A DNA stretch of 64,000 nucleotides, from positions 18,650,001 to 18,714,000 of the forward strand of contig NC_135055.1 in the NCBI RefSeq assembly GCF_051014685.1, read 5' to 3'. Numbering within the stretch: the stretch's first letter is position 1; each line of letters begins with the position of its first letter. The notes beneath the pieces are model-generated. The model saw only the letters and a list, made by a program, of their open reading frames with translations. It did no database searches and was not told the DNA's origin. Positions 13,501 to 26,000 of the stretch are shown piece by piece. A program made the position numbers and the translations under genes. Origin of the DNA: Ptiloglossa arizonensis (taxonomy: Eukaryota > Arthropoda > Insecta > Hymenoptera > Colletidae).

Positions 13501-16500
13501 TTGACCGATAGTTTTCTCCCAATGGATTTTCCACGATTCTTTCCCGCAACGATTTTTTCACAATGGTTTTCTCTATTACGATGGTACACTCGACGACGAT
13601 TTTCTCGCACAGACTCACCTCTCTTCCTGCCCTCGGACACACTGTAAGCCAGGTTCTTGAACTCAATGTCAACCGGTGGCCTCTTCGGAAGATGCGTCAG
13701 TGTTACCGCCGGCCTCTTACCGTCCTGTCCCGGACTATGGTTCGGCACCTTCCTCGCGAACATGCTACTGCTACACATCGCAACCGCGGCACCGTTCGTC
13801 GCGCTACCGTTGCAATTGCAGTGCAGATTGTTCTGCGAGCCACTGTAACACAACACGAAACGTTTCACCAAACTCTCGACGTGGTTCTCGTCACGGTCGT
13901 TCGAACTTCGATCCGAACGTTACACGAGGGGTGAAATAATTCACGCTCGAAATACGTCCGTACGAAACTTCTCGCGTTACTCCTTCGCGAAGTGTACACG
14001 TTCGGTTAAAACCGTGTCAGTTCTCGCGAATGGAAATTATCAAGGACTAATTGCACCCCTGCTCGACAAATTGGATAATCGTCGTGTCCCGTTTCCGCGA
14101 AGTCGACGTTTAAGTGAATCCAATAAAGAACGGCTCACCCCGTGCCACTTTACCGAGTGTCTCGGAGTCTTGGTTCGTTTGTTTCGTTCCTCGCTCGGTT
14201 GCAACGTTCTAGACACCTAATCGTACGACTAACGATTTATTCTTTTTTTTTTTTCTTCTTGTTTTGTCGTCGACGGATAGGTGCCGGTAGACACCTCTTC
14301 TTCCATAGCTTGAATTATTTTTAGACACGGAGAGGGCCGTAATACGATCCCCACGGGTTTTTCTATTTGTTCGCGATGAACTCCGGTGTGAATTTTCAAC
14401 GCGTGTTCGCGAAACAATTCGCCGTGGGTAACTCGTCACGAGGGTACGCTTGGGAAATAATTCTACGACGACGTCACGGGTCAAAGGTGAATCGATAAAG
14501 CGAGTCCTATCGTTTATAAACAAAAATCGCACACGTGTCCCCTACCCCCTTTTTCGCACCCGTTATGTGCAGCACGAAGTCGCATCGGTGTTATCGAAAG
14601 CCCCATAAAGAATCACGATGTCTGAAATATCGGAAGATGACCCTTCCCAGGCTAGTGCTCTTCGTTTATTTCTGACTCCATTAGCAACGTAAGTTCACGT
14701 TTAGAAGTATCACAGATCGGGTAATTCACTGGTAAATAATCCACGTGTTACCAAACGTATTCCAACGAGCTCTTTAACCATTCCAACCCGCGAGAAACGT
14801 TTGTTCCCAACCAAGACTAGAATCGGGATGAAAGATTTACATTTTACACGTGGTTGGTTCGTTTGTAATCCCCACTGGAATATCCTACGTCTAATACGAA
14901 CGTGTTTCTTTATTCGCGTAATCGATAGACCGTTCTCCCTCGAACGTCTTTTGTTACAAATACGAAAATCACAAGGGGGCCCGGTCACCGTCCAGGGGAC
15001 GGTAACACCATCATCTTTGTTACATCGCGTGGAAAAGGAAGCTCGATCCAAATAAAAATTCCCCCGAAACCCCGTAATCGTGGACAGAGGGCCGGTAAAC
15101 ATTGCTCCAACTGGTAAATGTTTGTCCAACGAGAAGCACGACAGAGCGGAGAGTATCTTCCGTAGGAAGACGTTCGTTCGACACACGAGCGTCAGAGGCG
15201 ACAAGGGTTCGTTCTTCGATCGAAGGGACCTTGGCCAAGGTCCCTTTTTCGCCAACCGTGTCTCCGCGTGTCGGTTTAAAACGAATCGAAGAAGCCGCGC
15301 GGGTTAAACATATGCGGCTTGCCACGTGTGAAATCCGATAGCCCGCTTAATCACACTTTTAAGTTTTCCAGAAAATTGCCAATCGATATAGCGTCCCGTA
15401 CACTCTCGGTGCAAGTTTAATCCGTGCACTAGGTTGTTCGATCAGTTTTATCGAAGTTTCGAAACAGTGTAATACTAAGTTGTTCGATAAGTTTCATCGA
15501 ACCTATTACAACGCTTACGAAGCTGCAATTGACCAACCATTCGTATTATAATTAAATTAAATAAGCGTGTTTTACCGATCTGTGAACTATTAGAGATTCG
15601 CGTACCCGACAAAATGGCCGACTATTTCCCGATTACACTTCGCCTGTTTCGTTTCTCGCACGGCTCACAGGCTTCCACGTGAAGCCAGCTGGAAAAGAAT
15701 CCCGGTGGACGAGTGTTACACTATGTTATTCCACGCGATGGGAATTACAAGGATTGTTCTAGCTATGGACGTTCGAAAGAAAACCAACGAAGAGTATTCC
15801 AGCCGCTTAAGCACACCGAGCGATCAATGGGGAGGACCTTGAGTTCCGTTTTAGACATATTCGGAATGTACGTAGCGCTTGGCGTGTTCGATTCTCGCGA
15901 CTCGATGACCGAGACTCGGTGTCTCATTCATTGTTTGCGGTACCATGGGACAAACAACCGATGGAATTACTGGTAACTTGAACGCGGAACGACCCAAAGG
16001 TCACCGTTGCAGGGAGAGGGTACGAGGTTTCGTGGAACTCGATGACTTCGCTTTCGAGCTATCTTTATTTAGTCACGGGGACGTGATTCCGTTGAACGTT
16101 GGGTCGACAGTCACGGAAACATTGTTACTCGTAAATGACAACGTTCGGCCAAGTCCTGTTCAACGATTGGAAATTCAACGGTCGGTGAAGAAATTCGCGA
16201 CCGGTGTTTATTATCGTCGAGAAACAACTTTACCCTCGGAAAAAATTGATCTACTGTCCGAATTAGGAATGTAAATAATCCAATAGGTTGTTCATCGTTC
16301 GATAAAACTTATCGAACGGTACTACTGTACTGTTCATTAAGTTTTATCGAACGATGGAACTTATCGAACAACCTGGTATACGGAATTGAGGTTCCGCGAA
16401 AGAGTTAGGACTTACAAAAGGGGTAAACGAGTAATTGGAATCGTCGAATTAAATTTAACAATTTTTCTTCACCGATCTGCCCACAAACTCACGACTAGTT

Positions 16501-19500
16501 TCCACCGATCCGATCGACCTGATCTGCGCACCAACGCAATGACCGTACACGTCGATGTTCGAATATTCAAGTACTCGGATTTCCATTGTTCAAAAGTCAA
16601 ATATTCAATTGACAATTACGAATCATAATATTAACTTGTTTTTTTTTTACTTTCGTATTATTTCCTTTTATCTGGAGGCTCTGTTCTCCACCGCAATTGT
16701 GTAAATATCTTCGTATTTTCTTTCCGCGCGCTAACGGGTCTTCGCTCGTGTAAATAAATTACGGCGGGCAACTCGATAAGATTTCTTCGAAATCGAGACC
16801 GATTAAAAGGAACGAGCTTCCAGACCGTGCTCGATTTTTCCGCCGAGCTTTCCCCATCGCTCACGTTGCGCCTTGTTTTTGCGATACGACCCTAAAAAAT
16901 ACTGGCCCGATTCGTACGACGTTCTCAACCTCGAAGATGTAATCACTTAAGAGGCATATGCCCTTCCCTTAATCTCGGGGAGACACTACGCGCGGAGTAC
17001 GATCGATGTGGATAAACGTGGTTCCCTGGTTCGTGTCCCCTACCCCCCTTCTCTCTTTTGTATTATATGCGAGCTGTTTCGTATGCAAATCGTGGACGCT
17101 CGAAATTCAAATATCTTCGCGAAGAATACTCGTACTTTGCGGTATTCTTCGAAGATTCGACTCGCTATGCAAATTGGTAACGCGGTGCAACCGCGTCCGC
17201 GATTCTTCGGCGAGCGCGGGCTCCGACAAAAGGGCTTACCCTTAAAACATTTACGCAACCTCTCGAGCGTAGACGGACCCGATTCGTGACAAATGGAACC
17301 AGCTCGTGGTTCACGGACCCGTCCACGTGTCCGTAATTTTTCTTTTCCATAATTTTACTTTCAAATGTCCGCGGTGTGAGTATCCTCCCACGAATGTTCC
17401 GCGTACGGAAAATAATTCTTCCGGGTGACAAAATCGTGACTCCCAACCAATCCATCTTCAATGCACGAACGAACCGATGCTTCTCCATAAACAAACGAAA
17501 GTTTGAAGAACGCGAAACAAGAGCGAGGTTTTACAGAGCGATAAGTTTTTCGTCTAGATTAATCGTAATTCCTTACCGGTGAAACTTCGTTTGAAATTTG
17601 ATTCAATGATTAGCGATACTCGAGTAGATGGGTTTCGTGGACCAAAATCAAGGTTTGGTGTACGATGTTTAATTTTCCATTGCGGTCGATTACAGGATAC
17701 ACGGTCCTTCGAGTAACGAACAAAAATAAACATTGGCATCGAGCAATTGGAATGATTTATTATTCATCGGCTATTTTAAGGGTACGATAGTACTCGATTC
17801 GGTTTATAAAGATCGAGTTAAACGTGCAAATTTACTATCGATGCGCGACGAAGAAACGGTTCGAAACACGCTGTAAACTGTTCCACACGTATTTCGATAA
17901 ATGGACACGTTCGATTAAAAATTCGCGCACGTTACCAGTAAACGGATCGATACGTTCGATTGAAATTCCCATAGATTCAAGGAACCACCCTTATTTACCG
18001 ACACCATTGCACAGAAGAACGTCCGGTTGGTAGACTCTAGAATTCTTTACATTCGTCCATTGGAACACTTTTAGCAACAAATTCGTCCGCGTTTTACGAG
18101 CTACTGCGTAGCAGTGTTCACGATCGAGACCACCGAGCCCCCCGATTTACCTGATTACCGCATTATTGAGGTTTTCCAAATGTAACGTGGGTGGTGGGGA
18201 TTTAATCGTCACCTGGTGACTTCCACCTGGTATGAATTGCACCTGTTCATCGCCGCTGTACCTGGATCCTCCTCCACCGCTCAGAGTGAGATTCTTCAGA
18301 TCGGCCATCATCTGCTGATGCTGAAACGATAAGATAAACTGAAATTTCACCGGTCGGTCAATACCTGCCGATGAAATCTTCCTTTGTCGCGAAACAAAGA
18401 AATATTCGTCGCGAGTTAATTAAGACGAGGCGCGGATTCGCGCGTCGAATGACGTTCTTCGTTGGCGTCGATCTCGACAAGGTCTCTTTCTATCTCTCTC
18501 TCAGTCACTCGTTGCGCGGGAATCTCGCAACTTGGATTATTTTCTTTCTCCTGTGTACGAGGAGCGTGTGTCGTTCTAAATTTCAAGCCGTCTCCGAATC
18601 CGAAGCTTGTAAATAAACGAACGAAGCGACGAGCGTTTTGTCATCGGGGCAGGGGTACGGGCAAAGCGCGACAGGAATTTCATCGCGACGCTTTGAGAGA
18701 GTCCTCTTGGGACAACATCGATGAATCATGCGCATTTAAAGCAAGTTCTTTGGAACTGTCAAAACGAGTTCCGAACAAAGAGCTTTCTCCTTTTTTTTTT
18801 TTTTTCTTTTTTTTTTCTCCTCTCTTCATCCGTCTCTATCTCGCTATCTCCGCGGAGCGTTTTCCATCCTTTTAGATTTTATTGCCGCGCATTAACGGAA
18901 GGATAAGTCGTAACATTGTCCGTGACGTTCGTCGAGAAACAAATCCACGGTCCCGATCAAAGTCGAACAATGTACTCCGAGCTAAGCGATATACCTACGA
19001 TTTTAATTCGGACGTTCGTGAGTTTCTGACACGGGCGTCTGGTTCACGATCGCCGCAATTAGACCACGGACGCGTGGCCAAATTAATACGATCACTGATG
19101 AAATTTTCAAGCCCGTCGGCCAATAATTTCGCCGGTGCGCGAATTTAGCGCAGTGCCGTAGCCACCGATCCCACCGAGTGACGATACCACTCGCGAAACA
19201 CGAGCTCGAATCGCGTTTCCGCGATCGTACGAAGTCCGAGTTAACCGAGACATCGGATCGGAGCTGGTCTGACGCCAAACGGAGCTTTTTCGACGATCTT
19301 CGAGCGAAACCGGGCAAAATGTTACCACCCGGGGTAAACACCAATGATGACACGCGCCTAAGAAACGAACGAGAGAAACGCAACGCTCGACCGATCGCCC
19401 GAAACGCGAATGGGATCCCTCGTGTTCTTTGTTTACGAAATTGAAACTATTTTATCGAGAAAATGTGATCGCATTGAATTGTCCGTGTCTCGGGTCTTTC

Positions 19501-22500
19501 AAGGTAATCGAAGATAAATCGGACTAGTGTAATCTCGTTGGTAATCGTACGATCGATACTCAAAGAATACCATTGCTGACAGAATTGCCACGCAGGCATA
19601 ATCGAATACAAATAGAACGGGAATGGTAATTGTATCGAGCGTTTATCTTTTTTTCGTACGAAACGATCGTGAATCTGTGGGCGAGACGGTCGTTCGAGGT
19701 TGGAAATTGTCACGAAAGCGACGCAACTGGAAGCACGGGGAACCACCTCGATGTCGGACCTCGTTAAAGGTAACCCGTGTGTACGCGTTTCAAAGTGTAT
19801 CGTATCGTAACGTTTCGCGACGGGACGAATCGAATCTCGTGCGAACGTTAACGAAAAGTCACGGGGACCTTTCGTGTGATCCGTTATGCAAATTGTTCGC
19901 GGTATAACGGCCCTTAATCTTCTTTCGCGATAACGAAAATAGTAACGGTGGAAATTGGCCCGGCTCCAAACGAAGGACACCCTTTTCGTCGAGGCATCGC
20001 TACGCTCGCGCCCTTCCGAATTCTCTCCTACGCTCCGCGCGACTGATTCTTGTTTTTCTTCCTAATGGTAGATAATAACAACCGGGATTAACTCGAGCGC
20101 CGTTACAAAATTTCAATTACACCCGTTATCGTATGCCACTCAAATTACAGGTACAAAGTATAACGAGATATGATAACGAACATTTCTGCAACAATGTTGC
20201 GATCTCTACTTGTGCCACGGTGAGCAGATCCGGCGATTCGATAAATTCGCGCGACTCGTTTCTCAAAGTATTCCCGCGAAACGGTTTCGCGAGATTCGTG
20301 GGATTTTGTTTCGCAAGGATTCGCGACAAAGTAATCCATTCGCGATTGCGATCGTTTCGTCCGAACTGGAAATGGTATTTCGAGCGAAATAAGCGCGTAA
20401 CGTATAGAAGACACCAATTGGCACAAAGGATCGTCCCTCTCGATACTCTCAATTAATGAGAGAATAAACGAATCATTCTTTGTGAAACAGTTTCACGGTA
20501 TTCGTATGGCGTGATTCGTTTCTCAAGATTTGTTTCGCAAGACTCTTAACGAGAAAAAAAGTCCTCTCCGAGAATAACCTCAATAATTTGCAATCCACCC
20601 GCAACCTCATTTGTTTCGTTCGAACGAGGAATATTCCGACGAGAATTATCAGCGAAATAAGCGCGTAACGTGTAGAAGGCACCAATCGGTACAAAGGATC
20701 GTCCCTTTCGCTCTCGTCACTCCTGATTAAATACAAGAACGCGTGGTTCGTTTTTTCGAGCATTCTTGCGAGACGGTTTCACGTTGTTCGTTTCACGTTG
20801 TTCGTTTCGCGGTATTCCCGCGATTCGTTTCACACAGAAAACATTTCGCGAGATACGCAACGAGAGAGTAAAAAAACAAAGAAAAGAAAAAAAAAAACCG
20901 AATCCCCTCCAAGGAGAAATTCACTCGACGATTCACAATCCACCCACAATCACGGTTGTTCGGTTCGTACCGAAACGTTTATTTCGATGTTCGCGCGCAG
21001 AGGTACGCGTCCCGGTGGGGAAAGCGCATAGCGCGTAGGAGACACCGATCGGTACAAAGGATCGTTTCGAACGGTTCCGTGTACTCCCGATTGGAAGGGA
21101 GCGCTCGGTGAGTCACGGATCGTCGTCGGTGAACGCGCGTGGATCGCGGTGGGACGTTCGAACGGCGTGAATAACACGTGTCGAGAAATCGCGCACCGAG
21201 TCTGGTCGTTCTCGTCACACGTGACACCGAATATACGAACGCGACGCGGACTCACGTTTTTCCGCGTGACAGATAAAACGACGCGTCGCGCCGTGCTCGT
21301 CGGCATTCACGACGGAGAACATCCCCGGCTCGCGATCTCGATCGTTTTATCGCGACGACTCGCGTACGTAACACGTCGTTAAAGATACATCTCTCTCGTT
21401 TAACAACGTGGAGCTTTCGTGCTATTATCGTGCGTTAACGATCGATCGGAACGCGATTGCCGCAAACGTTCGCGCCCGTACGGTCAAGGATCGCTCGCTC
21501 TCGCGATATTATTTTTGTCGCACGGCCAACAAACTCGTAGACGCATTATGGCACGAAATTCGCACGCATAAATCGGCCCGGATCCTCCGCGCACAGGGTT
21601 CAACGTCCCGTTCCCATCGTAGCAAGGCGCCACCCGACGAAGGAACCGACGCCTCGTTTTTTCGCCTCCGATGGAATTTCTTAACGAGTCGAGCACGTGT
21701 GCGTTTGCGAGCCACCCCGCGACAAAAGCGTGCTCGTTACGAGCATCGATCCGTTCGCGGGAACAACGTCTCGTTTCGTGTCTATCGGTCTCGAATCTCC
21801 GCCACCGTGCGTAATTTCATCCAACGAATCTCACGGCGCGTCGCACGTGTGCCAACATCCCCAACGAAGAACACGTACACGCGCGCAAAGAAACCGTATG
21901 TACACACACACACATACACGCGCGCGCGCACAGTGAAATTAGACCAGTGTCGCGCGAACGCAAGGTTCTCCGCGACTGGAATCGAGCTGGCGAAGCACAC
22001 TGCCAAGAATCGGAACCGAATCGCTATTATTTTTCGCCCCGTAAATTGACAATTTCCGTGACAGGGACACGGACACGTTGGACGGTTGGCAATCAATGTT
22101 ATACACACGCTGGTACACAACGCCGCGAGATTGATGTTCGACCGTAGGTTATTTTCTCTCGAGTCATCGGAAATAAAGTTACGTCTCGGACGTTACGTTA
22201 CGAACGCGCGTCCTTCTTCGTGGGCGTTCTGTTATCAACCGTGCCGGAAACCTACCCCGTGCGCGGTGCGTTGAAAAGAAAAAGAAGAAGAAAACAAACT
22301 ACGAGGACCGTGAAAAACAATTGGGTCATCGTGTAACGTGCGAACGAAACGATCAAACGCCGCGCACACCCGGTTCGTAGATCGGGGATTCGAGAGCCTC
22401 GTACCCCGAGGAGCGCGGTGTCTCCTTTCCCGAAACCCCTTTTCGGGCACAATGCACGAACGAAGCTTACACGCGAAACTTACGCACGAAAGCGGCGAAC

Positions 22501-22725
22501 AAACGAAAAGCGGGGCAGGTTCTGGTGGGATACGCGGTGATTGGTAACTGGCGTTTGTAAACCCTCCCGGTGGGGAATCGGGGCGCGGAACGGGACACGA
22601 CGGAAACCGTACAATATCGGCGAACGGGGGAATTGTAACCGATATAAAAAAAAGAAAAAGAAAGAAAGAAAGAAAAAAAGAAAAGAAAAGAAAAAAAATG
22701 AACCGTAGGATCGACGACTCACCAT
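7562..22725 (-). CDS. ABCG-family half transporter (ABCG1/ABCG4-like), 12 coding exons
   Basis: This is an ABC half transporter that must dimerise; the ABCG1/4 group moves sterols and other lipids. Exons, 5' to 3' on the minus strand: 22725-22723, 18320-18151, 13842-13619, 12076-11959, 11166-10977, 10670-10463, 10387-10211, 10126-9765, 8564-8396, 8320-8220, 8140-7985, 7906-7562. They join in phase to 740 codons. The nucleotide-binding domain comes first (reverse ABCG order): Walker [10 protein letters not shown] at residues 155-163, signature LSGGQRKR from 256, Walker [11 protein letters not shown] from 278, H-loop His313 in CTIHQPSA. The linker block [15 protein letters not shown] and a Cys-containing insert follow, then six membrane segments from about residue 490 to 735, including LTFPMEM and REHLNYWYS, as in ABCG1. 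The start ATG is inferred: it is the last three bases of exon 1 and reads into [14 protein letters not shown]. If that exon is wrong, ATG at 18311 serves. Expression and substrate are unknown. Confidence 0.92.
9231..9714. repeat. Four-copy tandem repeat of exactly 120 bp
   Basis: The segment beginning ACCAGAGTAA recurs at 9242, 9362, 9482 and 9602, a constant spacing of 120 bases, with only point differences. It lies in the ABCG intron between exons 8 and 9, about 50 bases from the exon 8 donor. Confidence 0.93.
10127..10210 (-). other. 84-nt stop-free intron of the ABCG gene
   Basis: The intron starts gtacgt and ends tctgcgcag. Splicing joins NPADY to [10 protein letters not shown], the known family sequence, which proves the boundaries well. 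Its length is a multiple of three and it contains no in-frame stop, so retention would insert 28 residues between the nucleotide-binding domain and the linker. Confidence 0.85.
11330..11880. repeat. Degenerate tandem repeat, unit about 161-170 bp
   Basis: The block ACAACGAGA preceded by CTTTAAATTTA recurs near 11338, 11499, 11663 and (as AGAACGAG) 11833, with shared text such as GAAGACCCGAGGAAC between copies. It lies in the ABCG intron between exons 4 and 5. Confidence 0.8.
12836..13600. repeat. Hierarchical minisatellite of 15-17-bp monomers in ABCG intron 3
   Basis: Monomers resembling CGATGGTTTTCTCG fill about 760 bases. A marker variant, AATATTCTCGCGATG, recurs near 12945, 13069, 13184, 13308 and 13435, so the monomers are arranged in a higher-order unit of about 115-127 bp. 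The array stops only about 20 bases from the exon 3 donor at 13618. Confidence 0.9.
15431..16375. mobile_element. Mariner-like non-autonomous element (MITE candidate)
   Basis: The motif AGGTTGTTCGATAAGTTTCA, close to the terminal inverted repeats of mariner elements, occurs directly at 15431 and 15476 and inverted at 16375, with further inverted copies near 16285-16340. The left end is preceded by TA-like text (CACTAGG), as mariner insertions require. The 0.9-kb interior has no transposase motif, so it would be non-autonomous or decayed. It lies in ABCG intron 2. The element's limits are inferred. Confidence 0.45.
16284..16374. repeat. Near-perfect inverted repeat (hairpin) at the right end of the mariner-like element
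   Basis: ATCGTTCGATAAAACTT is followed about 35 bases later by its exact reverse complement, and the outer AGGTTGTTC pairs with GAACAACCT. A long hairpin would form. Confidence 0.85.
18321..22722 (-). other. First intron of the ABCG gene (inferred)
   Basis: This 4.4-kb stretch runs from the donor gtgagt at 22722 to the acceptor cgtttcag at 18321. It is CpG-rich, holds a poly-T run near 18790-18820, a repeat at 20.2-21.1 kb, and a purine run near 22645-22698. Open frames up to 213 codons here show no family resemblance. Confidence 0.5.
20200..21080. repeat. Three diverged tandem copies, about 270-365 bp each
   Basis: The block GAAATAAGCGCGTAACG followed by GTAGAAGRCACCAATYGG and CACAAAGGATCGTCCC appears at 20385 and 20654, with a more diverged copy at 21020. 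Between them run many short TTTCGCGAGATTCG-like pieces. Confidence 0.75.
22723..22725 (-). promoter_or_regulatory. Inferred ABCG start codon at the last bases of exon 1
   Basis: On the minus strand GACCAATG is followed at once by gtgagt, a near-perfect donor. Splicing to the acceptor at 18321 gives ATG directly joined to CAT CAG CAG ATG ATG GCC, in frame with the rest of the gene. The ACCA before ATG is a good insect start context. No other ATG would be needed upstream. The intron created is 4.4 kb. Confidence 0.5.
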
Positions 22726-22919
22726 TGGTCGAACGTGGACTTGGTTATTCTAGCAACGTCCGAATTCATACCCCGACGATGACGCTGCTGTGCATTCTCC
22801 GTTTCTCCGCCCCTTGTTCGGTCGCTCCACCGTGCACTGCACTCCCCGTTTCCAGGAGAATCGTGATCACACGGTAATCACAGTACTAAAGTAGAAGCTC
22901 GATAGGCCTCGTTGCACGT

Positions 22920-23075
22920 ACGCGTGTATATATCCATATACATATATATACACGTACCGAGATGTACACCCTTGTACATATATACATGTACATATATACA
23001 GATGCACTATACATATATGTATACGTACATGGAAACGCGTACATACATATACATATATATAGACGAGTGTGTGTG
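22920..23075. repeat. TA/CATA-rich low-complexity stretch
   Basis: Alternating purine-pyrimidine text (ATATATACACGTACATATATAC and similar) spans about 150 bases upstream of the inferred ABCG exon 1. It yields a false tyrosine-rich frame. Confidence 0.8.
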
Positions 23076-26000
23076 CGCGCGTGTGTATATCGTTACGATG
23101 CGCTTTTAATCCTCGCCTTCGTTTTCCCGACGATCGATGAGGTGTTTTCCGAATCGCGAGGCTGCATTCGTTCCCGAGGGATGTCGTACGCGCGTTCGCG
23201 AATCGCGATCGCTGACTCGATGTGTGCGAAACCGTTGCGAGATCGCGCGTACACGCGTACACGCGGAGTGATCGAATCGCGACGCGGCCAACCGATCCGC
23301 GCTGCGAACTGCGACTGACAGCCGAGAGAAACGATCGGGCCGACGCAACACCGTCCGGAATCAGCTGTCGCGGCTATGCACCACCGTTCGCTTCCACCAA
23401 CGAAATGAACTGAGCTGTCCGACTCGAAACCCAGGGACGACCACGATAATTGGGGCCCTCTCCTGACTCGAGCGCTCCTACCGTCCTCGGTGCTTCTAGG
23501 CTACGCTAGCGGTGCTACGGGGAGTATAGCGCTACCCTTTCATTACGAATGACTCAGGCGGTTTCTTTTGCAGCCTCGAGCACGAGAAACGCGAAGAAGA
23601 CTGGTGCACGAAACCCGGTCGAATCGGTGAACGCTCGAATCGAGCGTTCGAGAATTCCACGATCAGCGTCCCGCCCGAGAATGAAAGTACGTTTCGGGAA
23701 AAAATAATTTTTTCCTCCTGGACATAAGGAATTCACCGAACACTGTACCGTCCACCGAACGGAAGTTACGTCCGTCGTGTCGCGACCTTTTTTTTTTTTT
23801 TTTTTCTTCTCTTTCCGTTCCTAACGATCTTACGTAAACGAAGTTCTCCGTAAAACGGATGACTACGAGGTTTTTCTTTTCCAATAGAAGTGTTTCGCGG
23901 TACTCGGTATAATGACAAGTAGCCGTGGATCGAATCACGGTCCGTCGGTTGGCAATTTGCGCGCGATCGACGCGCGATTCGAAGGCCGTGTGTTGTATCT
24001 CGGACCGGACGGGAATCGTGGAATCGGCGTGGGCGAACGGTCCACGATCGGTCGCGCGCGACGATCGTCTCTCTCTCTGTGAGCGAATTTCGCGATAATT
24101 TGGTACGCGTTCGGCGGGGGCGTCGGAACGTGGAAGCCCGTTACTGTCGTTTCCCTCGCGCATGCACGGGACGGTGTACCTGGTCGCGGTAGGGTCGAGA
24201 TTCCCGCGAACGGTGTCGCCAATTTCGACCTTCGTCCGCGACCCGTGTTCGGGCGGACGTTCACGGGTGGGGGTAACCGACTGAAAAGAGAAAGGTGGCC
24301 CGAACGCGTACGGTGGAACGAGACGCGTCTAACGACCGACTCGCGAAACCGAGTCCCAGGAGGAACGAGGAAGGAGAACACCGAAGGAGAAAGGAGACCG
24401 AGTTACCACATGCCGCGGGTCGATACTCTAGCACGAAGCTCGTCCCTCGGTGCACGCGAACTCGCTCTCGGTGCGCTCGCACCGGCCGACTCTCGCCGGT
24501 GCAAAGAGAGAGACGGACAGACACGAACCGGACGATCGTGGCCGAGGGCTCCCGCACTTGTGAATGAAGATCGAAGTCTGGCTTCGCTTCTGACGCAACT
24601 GCTCTCTACCTGCGTTTCCAGGTGTACGTCGCGAGGGACCCTCTCGCCGCTACCGAACCAACGCGCGCCTTACTCCCTTTAACCCTTTGCGCTCGAACAT
24701 CGACCGATACGTTTCACACGGTAACGATCGCACCCGATCGTGGAACGTTGCACGGTGTTGGATTTATTATCGTATCTCGAGTCCAACGAAACATCGAGCG
24801 GGAAGAATCACGTTCCCGATCGTACGGGAATTTGCGTTCCGGGAGATTTCGGTTTCCTCGTCGGTGATGGATCGTCGAGTGCAAAGGGTCGACGCGTCGA
24901 ACGCCACCGTTGGTCACTGGTGACTGGTACTCCAAAGGTACAACCGATTCTTTAAACCGTTTACGCGACCACGAACTTATATAATATAATGCTTCGAAAT
25001 AGCATTACTCTCGGTCCGAGATGTGCAACAACAACGAACGAATCGTCGGATATACGAATATTCGATGACACGAGGTAGAAACATTTTACGGTTCGTGCAC
25101 CGTGCCCGGCGGGGCACACGTATCAATCCACACGTGTTCATCGTTCGAATTCTTGTTTCTCTCGAATACGCGATCTCGACGGTCGTGCGTCAAACGCAAC
25201 AAACAATTTTCGATCTCGGAGATTTCTCGATAACGCGCGCGTTATCGGTCGATAACGACGCCCCGGCGCAAAACGAACGCTACCGAATGGTTTTTCGGTC
25301 GGGTTCGGTCCACGATGGAAAAATCGACGATTTATCGACGGAATTCCCATAGTTGCCCGTCGGTATCGTTCACGTGCTCGTGCACGAAAATTTCGAGCCA
25401 ACGGTATCACTCCCCGAGAGAGAGAAAAGACATTTCCGAGAATACGGGGCCGAAGTTATGCCAGAAGAAACCGCGTATCTCGCGCGAGCCCGTAAACGGC
25501 TCGAAATCGTCTCGGTTAGAATTTTTACTGCGCGCCACTTTGTTTTCGTTCGCCTTTTTCACCGGTTCGGTGCCACATTTGCGCTCAACGATCCGACTCG
25601 GTCAAGTGCAACGGGATCTCATTGTGCGGATCGTACCTCGATCGGAATCACGTGCTCGAGTTTACCTGGATCTTTCGAATTCGAAAATTCCCGAAGAAGA
25701 AGTTTCCATCGACTTAGTTTCTCGAAACGATTCAACGAGGAGGCTTGTGCGTTGTTTTGTTTTTTTTTTCTTTTCTTAAAGGACTCGCAAAGGTGAAACG
25801 TGTTACGTTTTAAGGAACTCTTGACTCACAACGCGCGGCATGGAACACTCGTACGACGTACATTGTTAACGTAAAAGGTAGAGCGTTCTCGATTTCCTGG
25901 AGGGAGCTTGTTTCAACGTCCTGGACATATTCGAAGTGTGATTCAACGAGTGTCGCAGCCGTGAACTTTTACTTATTTATAAACGTAACGGTTGGCCGCC

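Noticed and set aside
15713..16274. Transposase relic inside the mariner-like element
   Set aside because: Frames of 87 and 109 codons there show none of the mariner transposase motifs, so I describe the element as non-autonomous only.
21408..22049. 213-codon plus-strand frame in ABCG intron 1
   Set aside because: Arg/Ser/Thr-rich translation of CpG-rich DNA, no family motif, no splice-bounded conservation, and it lies antisense inside an inferred intron.
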